This document shows, one piece after another, positions 1 through 8,531 of a stretch of DNA of 64,000 bases. The notes beneath the pieces were generated by a model. The model had not been told where the DNA came from and made no database searches. It saw only the letters and a program-made list of their open reading frames with translations. The stretch's first letter is position 1. Each line of letters starts with the position of its first letter. Made by a program: the position numbers and the translations under genes. Source of the stretch: Phascolarctobacterium sp. (lineage in GTDB: Bacteria; Bacillota; Negativicutes; Acidaminococcales; Acidaminococcaceae); assembly GCA_017623055.1 (NCBI GenBank), contig JAGAPX010000026.1:1-64000 (forward strand), written 5' to 3'.

Positions 1-465
1 CAAGCTTATGCTTCCATCGACTGGGTAACCATCTTCCTGTTCGCAGGTATGATGCCTGTATCCAAAGCTATGGACGTAACCGGCGCTGGCAAAATGATCG
101 CTGAATGGACCGTTGGTATCATGGGCGGCTCCCCGTCTCCGTTGGTAGTAACCGCAGTATTGTTCTTGCTCTCCTGCGGCTTGACCCAATTCATGTCCAA
201 CACCGCTTCTGCAGCTCTGCTCTGCCCGATCGGTATTGCGATCTCCCAAAACTTGGGCGCTGACCCGAAAGCTGTATTGATGGCAATCGCTGTAGCAGCT
301 TCCTGCGCATTCGCATCTCCGGTAGGTACTCCGCCGAACACCCTCGTACTTGGCCCTGGCGGCTACAAATTCATGGACTACGTAAAAGCTGGTACCGGTC
401 TGGTATGCGTATGCTTCGCAGTATCCTTGGTTGTAATCCCGATGGTATGGCCGTTCTTCCCCTGA
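1..465 (+). CDS. SLC13/DASS-family anion transporter, C-terminal part (5' truncated)
   Basis: The reading frame is open from base 1 to the TGA at 463-465, so only about 154 C-terminal residues are present and the start lies outside the window. Hydrophobic segments alternate with the paired SLC13 signatures: SNTASAA around residue 65 and GTPPNTLV around residue 110. These resemble the SNT motifs that bind Na+ and carboxylate in sodium-coupled dicarboxylate carriers. The protein probably imports succinate or a related di/tricarboxylate across the inner membrane. Codon use is strongly biased (GTA, CCG, TCC), suggesting high expression. A strong terminator follows at 499. The family call is solid; the substrate is inference. 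Confidence 0.82.
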   Translation, partial: QAYASIDWVTIFLFAGMMPVSKAMDVTGAGKMIAEWTVGIMGGSPSPLVVTAVLFLLSCGLTQFMSNTASAALLCPIGIAISQNLGADPKAVLMAIAVAASCAFASPVGTPPNTLVLGPGGYKFMDYVKAGTGLVCVCFAVSLVVIPMVWPFFP

Positions 466-498
466 TAATTAGTTAGGGTTTAAGAATCTAAGCAATTA

Positions 499-530
499 AC
501 AGACGCAACTTATGTTGCGTCTGTTTTTTA
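499..530 (+). terminator. Rho-independent terminator of the anion transporter gene
   Basis: An 11-bp perfect stem ACAGACGCAAC / GTTGCGTCTGT (499-509 and 514-524) with a TTAT loop is followed by a T-rich run. Confidence 0.93.
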
Positions 531-677
531 TTTTTTAGTAGGAAGTTTTCAATTTAAGGAAGAGCATTTGATTTTCTAAGAAGTGTTTAACTTTAGGATG
601 CAGCATTTAATTTTGAAAAGATTTATAAAAAACGGGAAATAGACAAGAAAAAGACACATCTGCTTGCTATGATTAAC

Positions 678-706
678 TTAACCTAAAGGAATAGTTATTG
701 TATAAT
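678..706 (+). promoter_or_regulatory. Putative sigma-A promoter of the macAB-like operon
   Basis: TTAACC (678-683) and TATAAT (701-706) are separated by 17 bp, 38 bp upstream of the adaptor gene start. The -35 is weak; the -10 is consensus. Confidence 0.5.
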
Positions 707-743
707 ATACTTAGAAGATTTTAATGTAAATGAGGGATGAATT

Positions 744-1814
744 ATGATGAACTTCATTAATCGTAACAAATATGCTCTTGCGTTTTGTGCATTGCTGCTT
801 GCTGGTGGTTATGGTGGCTACCGATATTATGTAAGCACTCAGACCCCCGTTGAAACCATTAAGACTGGCGTTGTGGAACGTGGCAATTTAGTTGAAACAA
901 TTTCTGCAACTGGCGCATTGAGCGCTGTAAATAATGTAGACATTAGCTCCAAGATTACCGGTCGTATCGTGGAAGTATTAGTTGAAGAAAATCAACACGT
1001 TAACGCAGGTGATGTACTGGTTCGCTTGGATGACACTGCTTTGGTTGCAACTATGAACCAAATGAAAGCTAAGTTGGATAATGCGGAAGCTAATTACTAC
1101 CGCTATCAAACTCTTGTAAATAGCGGTGCGGTTTCCCGTTTTGAATACGACAATATCTATGCTGATTATCTGGTAGCAAAAACCAATTATGATAAGGCAG
1201 CTTCTGATGTGCAAGATACCATCATTAAAACTCCTATTGATGGTTATATCATTGGTGAACCTACTCCCGTAGGTCAAACCATTAGCTCCGGTATTAGTGA
1301 GCCCCAAGTGATTATGTCCGTTGCTACTTTGGACGATATGCAAATTGAAGCAATGGTTGACGAATCTGACATTGGTCAGGTTAAAGTTGGTCAACGCGTT
1401 AAATTTACTGTTGACGCTTATCCTAACGAAACCTTTAGCGGTAAGGTACGCCTTATCTCCCGTAAGGCAGAGACTGAAAATAATGTAATTTACTATAAAG
1501 TTTATGTAGACGTTGATGAATCTAAAGGTAAGCTGCTGCCTACCATGACTGCTCGTGCTGACTTTATTATTGCCGAAGCTGATAACGTATTGATGGTTCC
1601 GTTGAACTGCGTTTATGCTGATGGCAAGCGTCGCTTTGTTAAGGTTTACAATACCAAGACTAAAGAGAGCAGAGAAGTTGACGTTAAGCTTGGCTTGAGC
1701 AACGACAGTGAAATTGTTGTTGAAACCAATGCGCTGCAACCGGGCGAAGTTTTGCTGGTGCGTAAAGCTGTAGCAAAACAAACTGGCGTAAGAGGCGGCG
1801 GAATGAGAATTTAA
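744..1814 (+). CDS. macA: MacA-like periplasmic adaptor (HlyD/RND membrane-fusion family)
   Basis: This 356-aa protein has one N-terminal membrane anchor (about residues 9-28) followed by biotinyl-lipoyl and alpha-hairpin segments typical of membrane-fusion adaptors. Recognisable stretches include the barrel-sandwich sequence VEENQHVNAGDVLVRLDD near residue 80 and the IKTPIDGYIIG segment near 155. It should bridge the MacB-type inner-membrane transporter encoded just downstream to an outer-membrane channel. No TolC-like gene is in the window. An SD GAGGGA precedes two adjacent ATGs (744 and 747); the first is used. The exported substrate is unknown. Confidence 0.85.
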   Translation: MMNFINRNKYALAFCALLLAGGYGGYRYYVSTQTPVETIKTGVVERGNLVETISATGALSAVNNVDISSKITGRIVEVLVEENQHVNAGDVLVRLDDTALVATMNQMKAKLDNAEANYYRYQTLVNSGAVSRFEYDNIYADYLVAKTNYDKAASDVQDTIIKTPIDGYIIGEPTPVGQTISSGISEPQVIMSVATLDDMQIEAMVDESDIGQVKVGQRVKFTVDAYPNETFSGKVRLISRKAETENNVIYYKVYVDVDESKGKLLPTMTARADFIIAEADNVLMVPLNCVYADGKRRFVKVYNTKTKESREVDVKLGLSNDSEIVVETNALQPGEVLLVRKAVAKQTGVRGGGMRI

Positions 1815-1841
1815 CAATCGCTCAAAAAAGGGAGTGACTGT

Positions 1842-2525
1842 ATGGCTACTTTGATTGAATTAAAAGATATTATGAAAACCTACGTTATGGGTGACAGCGT
1901 AGTGCACGCTCTTAATCACGTGGACGTAAAAATAGATTATGGCGAGTTCACTTCCATCATGGGTGCGTCCGGTAGTGGTAAATCTACTATGATGAACATC
2001 TTAGGTTGTTTGGATAGACCTACCTCCGGCGAGTACTTTTTAGATGGCAAGGAAATTGCTGGTTACAATGACGACGAACTGGCGCATACCCGTAATGCTA
2101 AGATTGGCTTTGTGTTCCAAAATTTTAACCTGCTTTCCAAGTTGACTGCACAGGCTAACGTGGCGTTGCCTTTGATTTACGCAGGTGTTGGCGAAGAAGA
2201 ACGCATGGAACGTGCCAAGAAAGCTTTGGAAGCTGTGGGCTTAGGCGACCGTTTGGACCATAAGCCTATGGAAATGAGTGGTGGTCAACGCCAACGTGTT
2301 GCCATCGCCAGAGCTTTGATTAATGACCCACCCGTTATTATGGCGGACGAACCAACTGGTAACTTGGATACCAAATCTAGTTACGAGATTATGGATATTT
2401 TTAAGAAGATGAATGAACAAGGCAAAACAGTAATCATGGTAACCCATGAACCTGATATTGCAGCTTATACCAAACGTATTATAGTAATGCGGGACGGTAA
2501 GATTGTGAGTGACGAAAGGAGGTAG
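1842..2525 (+). CDS. MacB-type ABC transporter ATP-binding protein
   Basis: This 227-aa ATPase has Walker A GASGSGKST near residue 41, a Q-loop (GFVFQNFNLL), the ABC signature MSGGQRQRVA near 145 and Walker B VIMADEPTGNLDT near 165. The Q-F-N-L-L and DEPTGNLD wording is typical of the LolD/MacB/FtsE subgroup. It lies 27 bp downstream of the adaptor gene and just upstream of a permease gene, so the MacB domains are split into separate ATPase and permease polypeptides, as is usual in Firmicutes. It energises the efflux complex from the cytoplasm. Confidence 0.92.
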   Translation: MATLIELKDIMKTYVMGDSVVHALNHVDVKIDYGEFTSIMGASGSGKSTMMNILGCLDRPTSGEYFLDGKEIAGYNDDELAHTRNAKIGFVFQNFNLLSKLTAQANVALPLIYAGVGEEERMERAKKALEAVGLGDRLDHKPMEMSGGQRQRVAIARALINDPPVIMADEPTGNLDTKSSYEIMDIFKKMNEQGKTVIMVTHEPDIAAYTKRIIVMRDGKIVSDERR

Positions 2526-2529
2526 CCTT

Positions 2530-3744
2530 ATGTTTAACGAATCCATTAAAATGGCTTTAGACGGAATGGTTTCTAATAAGCTACGTACCTTTTTGACCTT
2601 GCTGGGTATCATCATCGGTGTTGGTGCCGTAATTGCTATGGTTAGCTTAGGCTTTGGTGTGAAGGAAAACATCAAGGACAATATCTCTAAATTAGGTAGT
2701 AATCTGTTGATGGTTTCTTCCGGTGGTCGTACTGCTAGCGGTGCTCGCTTGGCTGCAGGTGAGGGCGCACGCTTGACCTTTGAAGATATGGAAGCTATTG
2801 CGAAACAAGTTGATGGTATCGCAGGTATTTCTGCAAGCGTAAATACCAGTTACCAACTGGTTGCAGGTAACCAAAACTGGACTGCTCGCGTGGAAGGTAC
2901 TACTCCTAGTAATTTCGCTATTCAAAACTACGAGCTGGAAGACGGCAGACTTTTTACTGAGCGCGATATGAACTCCCGTGCAAGAGTTGCTGTTATCGGT
3001 AAAACTGTAGCGGATAATTTGTTCCCAGGTGATGACCCTGTTGGTCAAATTATGCGTGTGAAGAAGGCTCCCTTCCAAGTTATCGGTGTGCTGAAAAGCA
3101 AAGGTTCTTCCGGAATGGGTCAAGACCAAGACGATATCGTAATTATGCCCTTAACCACCGCCCAAAATCGTATGATGGGTATTACTCACGTGCAACGCAT
3201 TACCGTGCAGGCGGAAAACGAAAATGTCATCAACGATGTGCAGGCAGAGGTTGAACAAGTACTGCGTGTACGCCATAAAATTAAAGATGGTGACTACGAC
3301 GACTTTACTATTAGCAACATGGCTGCTATTATGGATACTATGATGGAAACTGCCAACAGCATTACCTTGCTCTTAGGTTGTATTGCGGCAATCAGTCTTT
3401 TGGTTGGCGGTATAGGCATTATGAACATCATGCTGGTTTCCGTTACGGAACGTACTCGTGAAATTGGTATTCGCAAGGCGCTGGGTGCGACCTATAATAA
3501 TATCCTGCTCCAATTCTTGATTGAGGCAATGGTTATTGGTATCGTGGGTGGCTTCTTAGGTGTAGTGGTTGGTATAGGCGCGTCCTATGCGCTGAGCCAC
3601 TTTGCAGGTTGGAACACTGTTATTGCTTGGTGGGCAATCGTGGTTGCGGTTGTGTTCTCCGTAGGCATTGGCTTGTTCTTCGGTATTTACCCGGCTCGTA
3701 AGGCAGCCCTCTTAGACCCCATTGATGCTTTGCGCTACGAATAA
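2530..3744 (+). CDS. MacB/FtsX-type ABC transporter permease
   Basis: This 404-aa protein has a first membrane helix at about residues 18-40 (LRTFLTLLGIIIGVGAVIAMV), a large periplasmic MacB_PCD domain, and three C-terminal FtsX helices ending in the conserved GIYPARKAALLDPIDALRYE signature. I chose ATG 2530 because AAAGGAGGT sits just ahead of it; an in-frame GTG at 2509 lies inside the ATPase gene. It pairs with the upstream ATPase and adaptor as a tripartite mechanotransmission-type efflux pump. Confidence 0.92.
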   Translation: MFNESIKMALDGMVSNKLRTFLTLLGIIIGVGAVIAMVSLGFGVKENIKDNISKLGSNLLMVSSGGRTASGARLAAGEGARLTFEDMEAIAKQVDGIAGISASVNTSYQLVAGNQNWTARVEGTTPSNFAIQNYELEDGRLFTERDMNSRARVAVIGKTVADNLFPGDDPVGQIMRVKKAPFQVIGVLKSKGSSGMGQDQDDIVIMPLTTAQNRMMGITHVQRITVQAENENVINDVQAEVEQVLRVRHKIKDGDYDDFTISNMAAIMDTMMETANSITLLLGCIAAISLLVGGIGIMNIMLVSVTERTREIGIRKALGATYNNILLQFLIEAMVIGIVGGFLGVVVGIGASYALSHFAGWNTVIAWWAIVVAVVFSVGIGLFFGIYPARKAALLDPIDALRYE

Positions 3745-3759
3745 GGTGTAAAATTTTTT

Positions 3760-3939
3760 ATGACACAAAAAAATAATCCCTCGCATAAACCAACATACAA
3801 GGAATATTTCGAGGCCTTCTTGGATTATCTGAGAAGGCCTAAAACTGTTTTTGATTTAAAGGACAGAGCTAAGGCTGCTGTAATCATCGGTGCAGTAATA
3901 ATTCTTGTGCAAATGGTTGTTGAAAAGTTGATAAATTGA
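3760..3939 (+). CDS. Small membrane protein of unknown function (59 aa)
   Basis: ATG 3760 opens a 59-codon frame ending TGA 3937-3939, preceded by AAGGTG overlapping the permease stop region. The N-terminal 35 residues are polar and charged (YKEYFEAFLDYLRRPK), and one hydrophobic helix follows (AVIIGAVIILVQMVV). It probably belongs to the macAB-like transcription unit. I do not recognise a family. The gene is short, but codon use looks coding and the SD is plausible. Confidence 0.6.
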   Translation: MTQKNNPSHKPTYKEYFEAFLDYLRRPKTVFDLKDRAKAAVIIGAVIILVQMVVEKLIN

Positions 3940-3945
3940 TATAAT
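3917..3945 (+). promoter_or_regulatory. Putative promoter of the nadD operon
   Basis: TTGTTG (3917-3922), a 17-bp spacer and TATAAT (3940-3945), overlapping the 3' end of the small ORF and 36 bp ahead of nadD. Confidence 0.6.
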
Positions 3946-3981
3946 AATACGATAGAAAGTTTTAAGGAGGCTAGCTGTTGT

Positions 3982-4590
3982 ATGAAGAAGCTAGGGATTT
4001 TAGGGGGAACCTTTGACCCTATTCATACTGGACATGTTAATTCTGCGCAAGCTGTGTATGAGCAGTTGGGTTTGGAAAAAGTTTTGTTTATTCCGGCCTA
4101 CATCCCGCCTCACAAAATGGGTCAAGAATTTGCTCATGCTGCAGATAGATATAATATGACCGTACTGGCAACAGAGCCTTACAATTATTTTGACGTTTCG
4201 GATATTGAACTGAAACGAAGCGGAGTGTCGTATACCATTGACACTATGCGAGAATTGAAAAAGCTTTATCCTGAATATGAACTGTACTTCATCATCGGAG
4301 CAGATTCCGTACCGCAGCTGCATACTTGGGATAGAATTTACGATTTGTTTGAATTGGTAACATTTGCCGCTGCTTATAGACCAGGCTACAGCAATGTTAT
4401 CGAAACTGCCTGCGAGCAATTAGGGAATATTGCCCGGGAAAAGATTGTTTTGCTTGATACACCGGAATACGCAGTTTCTTCTACGGAAATCCGCAAGCGT
4501 ATTCGTGAAGGAGCAAGCCTTGAAGGTATGGTTCCTGAAGCGGTTGAAGAATATATCAAAAAGAATCAGCTGTACCTGGCGGCTGAATGA
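3982..4590 (+). CDS. nadD: Nicotinate-nucleotide adenylyltransferase NadD
   Basis: The 202-aa protein makes deamido-NAD from NaMN and ATP. The nucleotidyltransferase signature GGTFDP is at residues 8-13 and HTGH at 15-18. The C-terminal SSTEIRKRI motif is the family's second nucleotide-binding signature. AAGGAGG lies 11 bp before ATG 3982. It is first in a housekeeping operon nadD-yqeK-LCP-rsfS-cvfB, an order common in Firmicutes. Length is normal for the family. Confidence 0.96.
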   Translation: MKKLGILGGTFDPIHTGHVNSAQAVYEQLGLEKVLFIPAYIPPHKMGQEFAHAADRYNMTVLATEPYNYFDVSDIELKRSGVSYTIDTMRELKKLYPEYELYFIIGADSVPQLHTWDRIYDLFELVTFAAAYRPGYSNVIETACEQLGNIAREKIVLLDTPEYAVSSTEIRKRIREGASLEGMVPEAVEEYIKKNQLYLAAE

Positions 4591-4603
4591 AGGAAGTAAT
4601 AAT

Positions 4604-5182
4604 ATGTTGGAGCTGGAAGAATTAAAAAGCATCTTAAAGGCATCTTTGCCTTTGAAGCGCTACAAGCATTCTATTGCTGTTTATGAGACTGCGCTGGAAC
4701 TGGCTTCTGTTCATAAATTAGATGTACAAAAGGTAGCTGTTGCTGCTTTGCTCCACGATTGTGGTCGCGAAATTCCCAGTCGCGACAGCTTGGCAAAGGC
4801 AGCGGAGCTTGGCATTGAGGTTGATAGGGTAGAAGCTAATCAACCTATCTTATTACACGCTAAATTGGGTGTGTTCTTTGCCCGCAAAAAGTATGGTATT
4901 GAAGACCAAGAAATTTTAGATGGCATTTTGTATCATACAACTGGTGCACCTCATATGACGCCTTTGGCAATGGCTGTGTACCTGGCAGATTTGTTGGAGC
5001 CTACTAGAGATTTTCCTGGTATTGATGATATGCGTAAGCTTGCCAAGGTAGATATGGAAAAAGCTATGCTGAAAGCTTATGGTAATACCATCCGCTATTT
5101 ATTAGAATATGATTTGCTTATACACCCCAACTGCATCCACGGATATAATCAGTTGGTGGCAAAGTTTAAGAGGAAGAAATAA
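4604..5182 (+). CDS. yqeK: YqeK-family HD-domain hydrolase (Ap4A hydrolase, symmetrical)
   Basis: This 192-aa HD-superfamily protein has H22, HD at 51-52 and H85, with the later YHTTGAPHMT segment, matching the YqeK layout. YqeK proteins hydrolyse diadenosine tetraphosphate to ADP and normally follow nadD, as here. I start at ATG 4604, preceded by AAGGAAG; longer in-frame starts would overlap most of nadD's end and lack homology-like content. A metal-dependent cytosolic enzyme is expected. Confidence 0.92.
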   Translation: MLELEELKSILKASLPLKRYKHSIAVYETALELASVHKLDVQKVAVAALLHDCGREIPSRDSLAKAAELGIEVDRVEANQPILLHAKLGVFFARKKYGIEDQEILDGILYHTTGAPHMTPLAMAVYLADLLEPTRDFPGIDDMRKLAKVDMEKAMLKAYGNTIRYLLEYDLLIHPNCIHGYNQLVAKFKRKK

Positions 5183-5202
5183 CTCAAAGGAAGGGTAATG
5201 GT

Positions 5203-6198
5203 ATGGAAGAAAATAATTACCAAGAACCATCTCCTAAACGTAAATTGCGTTGGAGCAGGCTGCTCATTGTAGTAGTTGCTTTATCTGCTTTGGTAGCCAG
5301 CTTGTTTTGGGGAAGCGTTTGGGTTTATAAAAACATAATCAATCCGCCAACTAATATAGTCGTGGATATGGAACCTACCCAAGATGGCGCTGGTAATGTT
5401 GCTGTAGATGAATCTTTAAGTGAGCGCATCAACATTTTGCTTTTGGGTGTGGATGACGGCGACAGTGACGCGTCGGCAGATGAGCCTAAGCGTACTGACG
5501 TAATCATGCTTTTAAGCGTGGACCCTGAAGAAGAAAAAGTTTCCGTGCTTTCCATTCCTCGTGATACTAAGGTGGTTCTAAAAGGTCATCGTGACCCTTG
5601 CAAAATAAATGCTGCTTACGCCTTTGGTGGTGCGGTAATGACAAAGCAAACTGTGCAAAGCTTACTGCAAATTCCCATTCACTACTACGCCTTGGCAAAT
5701 TGGCGTGGCTTTATCGAGGTAGTGGACTTGATTGGCGGCGTAGATTTATATGTAGAAAAGGATATGTATTATCACGATCCTTACGCTGATTTACTTATTG
5801 ATATCAAACATGGTTATCAACACATGGATGGCACTACTGCGGGTAAATACATCCGCTTCCGCAGTGATGAATTAGGTGACATTGGTCGCGTACAGCGTCA
5901 GCAAAAATTCTTGCGAGCTGCAGCAGGGCAAATGTTCTCATTCCAAAATCTTACTAAGATTGGCGCCATCATGGATACCATTGAAAAATATATTGATACA
6001 GATTTAAATACTGTAACCATGATTAAAGCAGCCAATAGCTTTAAAATCTTCGGTGATGAAAAAATTAAGACCTGCACCTTGTATGGTCAGTTCGATGAAG
6101 AAGATGGCATTAGCTATTGGGCAACGGATAGAGCTTCCGTACAAAGAGCTCTGAACGAATTGGAAATTCCCTATAAAGGAAAAGATAAGAAGCAATAA
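5203..6198 (+). CDS. LytR-CpsA-Psr (LCP) family cell-wall glycopolymer ligase
   Basis: This 331-aa protein has a short cytoplasmic tail and one membrane helix (about residues 20-43), then an extracytoplasmic LCP domain. Typical motifs are NILLLGVDD, KRTDVIMLLSVDPEEEKVSVLSIPRDT near 100-125, and RFRSDELGDIGRVQRQQKFL near 220-240, containing the arginines that bind polyprenyl pyrophosphate. The family transfers lipid-linked glycopolymers to peptidoglycan or proteins. In this diderm its acceptor is uncertain. It follows yqeK by 20 bp. Confidence 0.92.
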   Translation: MEENNYQEPSPKRKLRWSRLLIVVVALSALVASLFWGSVWVYKNIINPPTNIVVDMEPTQDGAGNVAVDESLSERINILLLGVDDGDSDASADEPKRTDVIMLLSVDPEEEKVSVLSIPRDTKVVLKGHRDPCKINAAYAFGGAVMTKQTVQSLLQIPIHYYALANWRGFIEVVDLIGGVDLYVEKDMYYHDPYADLLIDIKHGYQHMDGTTAGKYIRFRSDELGDIGRVQRQQKFLRAAAGQMFSFQNLTKIGAIMDTIEKYIDTDLNTVTMIKAANSFKIFGDEKIKTCTLYGQFDEEDGISYWATDRASVQRALNELEIPYKGKDKKQ

Positions 6199-6215
6199 GA
6201 GGAGGTTATAATTTA

Positions 6216-6569
6216 ATGAACACTAAAGAATTGGCAATGAAAATTGCAACTTTCGCCAGCGACAAAAAGGCTAATGATATTTTGCTCTTGAACATGGAAG
6301 GCTTGTCTCCCGTAACTGATTACTTCGTAATTTGCAGCGCTTCTAACAGCATGCTTGTTAAAGCAATTGCTGACAACATTGAAGATAAACTGGCTGAAGA
6401 AGAAATCTTTTTTAAACATAAAGAAGGTTATTCTGACGCACGCTGGATTTTGATGGATTATGGTGATGTAGTAGCGCACATCTTCTTGGAAGAAGAACGT
6501 GACTTCTACAACTTGGAACAATTGTGGGCAGATGCGCCCTCTGAAGCTTTTGTGGAGAATGAAGAATGA
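6216..6569 (+). CDS. rsfS: Ribosome silencing factor RsfS (YbeB/Iojap family)
   Basis: The 117-aa protein binds L14 on the 50S subunit and blocks subunit joining during starvation. Family hallmarks are DYFVICSASNSMLVKAIADNI and the C-terminal GDVVAHIFLEEERDFYNLEQLW. AGGAGG precedes ATG 6216. Its stop overlaps the next gene's start (ATGA). Genetic linkage to nadD/yqeK is the usual arrangement. Confidence 0.96.
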   Translation: MNTKELAMKIATFASDKKANDILLLNMEGLSPVTDYFVICSASNSMLVKAIADNIEDKLAEEEIFFKHKEGYSDARWILMDYGDVVAHIFLEEERDFYNLEQLWADAPSEAFVENEE

Positions 6570-7462
6570 TTGAGAAAAACATCCAACAGGCTTTGAAATA
6601 CAAGCCCGGTGACGTTGTAACTTTAAAAGTAGCTCGTATTGGCGAGATGGGTGCGTTCCTTGACGCAGGTACTGGTAATACCAGTGATGATATTTTGCTG
6701 CACAAACTGCAACAAACAGAAGAAGTTAAGGAAGGCGACAAGGTTAAAGTTTATTTGTACCTTGACCCCAATAAACGCTTAACCGCCAGCATGAAGCTTC
6801 CCAAAATGCGTGAAGGTCAGCTTGGTTACGTAAAAGTTCTTAGCGTAACTAGAGATGGCGGCTTTGTAGACATTGGTGCAGAACGTGGTGTGTTCCTGCC
6901 TTATAGCCAAATGCGTGGTCACGTTAGTCCTAACCAATTGGTGTGGGTAAAACTTTACCGCGATAAGAGCGGTCGTCCTGCTGTAACCATGCGTGTGGAA
7001 GACGATATGGTAAAAGCTTCCAAACCTGCGGAAGGTGTAAAGATAGGCGATAAGGTTACCGGTACCGTTTACAATATTTTACCGGAAGGCTTCTTTATTT
7101 TTACTAATCAAAGATTTATTGCCTTCCTCCATCGTAGTGAGGTTCCCGGTGGTCGTTTGGACTTTGGTCAAGAAATTACCTGCCGTGTTACCTTTATCCG
7201 TGAAGATGGCAGACTGAACTGTTCCATGCGTTTGCAAAAAGAAAACGCTCTCGTAGCTGACGCAGAAGAAATTTATAACTTCCTTGTTAAACGTGGTGGC
7301 AAAATGCCTTACTGCGACAGCACTCCGCTGGAAATTATCAAGCAAAAATTTGGCATCAGCAAGGCTGCCTTCAAACGTGCTCTTGGTCACTTGATGAAGC
7401 AAGGCAAAATCCGTCAAGATGACGGCTGGACTTATTTAACTGAAAGCCCTGAGCAAAAATAA
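6566..7462 (+). CDS. cvfB: S1-type RNA-binding protein of the CvfB/YitL family
   Basis: The 298-aa protein contains successive S1/OB-type units (about residues 15-65, 75-135 and 150-215; e.g. GDVVTLKVARIGEMGAFLD and GYVKVLSVTRDGGFVDIG) and a C-terminal winged-helix domain (FGISKAAFKRALGHLMKQGKI), the CvfB architecture. CvfB homologues bind RNA and affect virulence-gene expression in Staphylococcus; the role here is unknown. It overlaps rsfS by 4 bp, so it is translationally coupled. Confidence 0.86.
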   Translation: MIEKNIQQALKYKPGDVVTLKVARIGEMGAFLDAGTGNTSDDILLHKLQQTEEVKEGDKVKVYLYLDPNKRLTASMKLPKMREGQLGYVKVLSVTRDGGFVDIGAERGVFLPYSQMRGHVSPNQLVWVKLYRDKSGRPAVTMRVEDDMVKASKPAEGVKIGDKVTGTVYNILPEGFFIFTNQRFIAFLHRSEVPGGRLDFGQEITCRVTFIREDGRLNCSMRLQKENALVADAEEIYNFLVKRGGKMPYCDSTPLEIIKQKFGISKAAFKRALGHLMKQGKIRQDDGWTYLTESPEQK

Positions 7463-7465
7463 AAC

Positions 7466-7500
7466 AGACACCTAATGCTTAAGGGTATTAGGTGTCTTAT
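7466..7500 (+). terminator. Terminator-like hairpin after cvfB
   Basis: AGACACCTAAT (7466-7476) and ATTAGGTGTCT (7487-7497) form an 11-bp perfect stem; the following T-run is short (TATGTTTTG), so efficiency is uncertain. Confidence 0.7.
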
Positions 7501-7517
7501 GTTTTGTAGAGGTTAAG

Positions 7518-8261
7518 ATGGAATTTTTAAACTTGTGTATTCCTGCATTGGCAATATTTTTGGCATCATTTTTTGCTACGGTAACAGGTTTTGGTTTTGG
7601 GCTTATTGCCATACCGCTGATGTCCTTAGTTATTTCTGTAAAGGTTGCCATAATTTGTGGGCTGATTATTACAGTACTGCTTAGAATAATTACTATGTAT
7701 AACACTCGTAAGACTTTTTCTTGGGATGTAGTACTGACTACTGTTCTTGGCAGCTCCTTGGGTATGATTCCCGGTAGTTATATGTTGAAGATTATTTCTT
7801 TGGCACATCTAAAGATTTTTCTTGGCTGCGTCTTGCTCATTGCTACCTATCTTATGGGCAGGAAGTACCATCTTGAAATTAAAAGTAAAATTTTGGGGCG
7901 TTTAACTGCTGGCTTTTTTAGTGGCTTCTTCGGTTCATCTACCAGTGTTGCAGGTCCGCCGCTGGTAATTTACTTTTTGAACGAAGGCACAGAAAAAGAT
8001 AAGATGCGTGCCAATATGATTTGGATTTTTGGTATTTCCTTTGTGGGAATGTTAATTGTAAACTTCTTAATGGGCAATATGCAGAACATTACGGATTGGA
8101 ATATTATTTTGCCGATGATTCCTGCTATGATTTTAGGCATTGTTCTTGGTGAAAAATTCTTTGAAAGATTAGACCAAGCCTTGTTCCGCAAGCTGGCGTT
8201 ATGCATCGTATGCGTTGGCGCGGTAATGATGCTGATTTCCGGCGTGAGGGAGATAGTGTAA
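7518..8261 (+). CDS. TauE/SafE-family membrane permease
   Basis: A 247-aa polytopic membrane protein with about eight hydrophobic helices and two repeated halves, each with a family-typical segment (FATVTGFGFGLIAIPL near residue 20 and GFFGSSTSVAGPPLVIYFL near 137). TauE/SafE (formerly DUF81) proteins export or import sulfite, sulfoacetate or other sulfur-containing organic anions. The substrate cannot be deduced here. It appears monocistronic, downstream of a terminator-like hairpin. Confidence 0.85.
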   Translation: MEFLNLCIPALAIFLASFFATVTGFGFGLIAIPLMSLVISVKVAIICGLIITVLLRIITMYNTRKTFSWDVVLTTVLGSSLGMIPGSYMLKIISLAHLKIFLGCVLLIATYLMGRKYHLEIKSKILGRLTAGFFSGFFGSSTSVAGPPLVIYFLNEGTEKDKMRANMIWIFGISFVGMLIVNFLMGNMQNITDWNIILPMIPAMILGIVLGEKFFERLDQALFRKLALCIVCVGAVMMLISGVREIV

Positions 8262-8288
8262 AAAAATTAAGATATTTTAAAGTAAAAT

Positions 8289-8317
8289 TTGACTAACGAA
8301 AAAATGTTTGCTAAAAT
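8289..8317 (+). promoter_or_regulatory. Putative sigma-A promoter of the GNAT-like gene(s)
   Basis: TTGACT (8289-8294), a 17-bp spacer and TAAAAT (8312-8317), 47 bp ahead of ATG 8365. Confidence 0.65.
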
Positions 8318-8364
8318 TATATTACAAGAACATTGATATCTTAGTTTCAATAGGAGGTGTAAAT

Positions 8365-8526
8365 ATGGCTACTTCTTCCATTTTAAAGAAATTTGTAGTA
8401 AAAGATGTAGAAGCTTTTGAGCGCATGAAAAAAGATATTAACACTCCTAAAGAAAGCAAGGCAATTCCAGAATCACCTTCTTTGGCTAGGAGCAGAAAAA
8501 AATTAAGCACATTTGTATTTCGTTAA
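8365..8526 (+). CDS. Small protein preceding a GNAT-like ORF (53 aa; antitoxin-like or N-terminal fragment)
   Basis: ATG 8365 has a good SD (TAGGAGGTG at 8351-8359). The protein starts MATSSILKKFVVKDVEAFERM and ends with a basic stretch (SLARSRKKL). Small proteins with a MATxSIL start directly ahead of GNAT-fold proteins are common in Firmicutes. The frame ends only 5 bp before the next frame begins, and a run of seven A (8496-8502) lies in the overlap with the open part of that frame. This may therefore be the true N-terminus of a frameshifted single gene. Confidence 0.6.
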   Translation: MATSSILKKFVVKDVEAFERMKKDINTPKESKAIPESPSLARSRKKLSTFVFR

Positions 8527-8531
8527 GTGAG

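Noticed and set aside
978-1817. Long minus-strand ORF opposite the MacA-like gene
   Set aside because: It is the antisense of a clearly coding gene with recognised domains; its translation resembles no family and has no SD.
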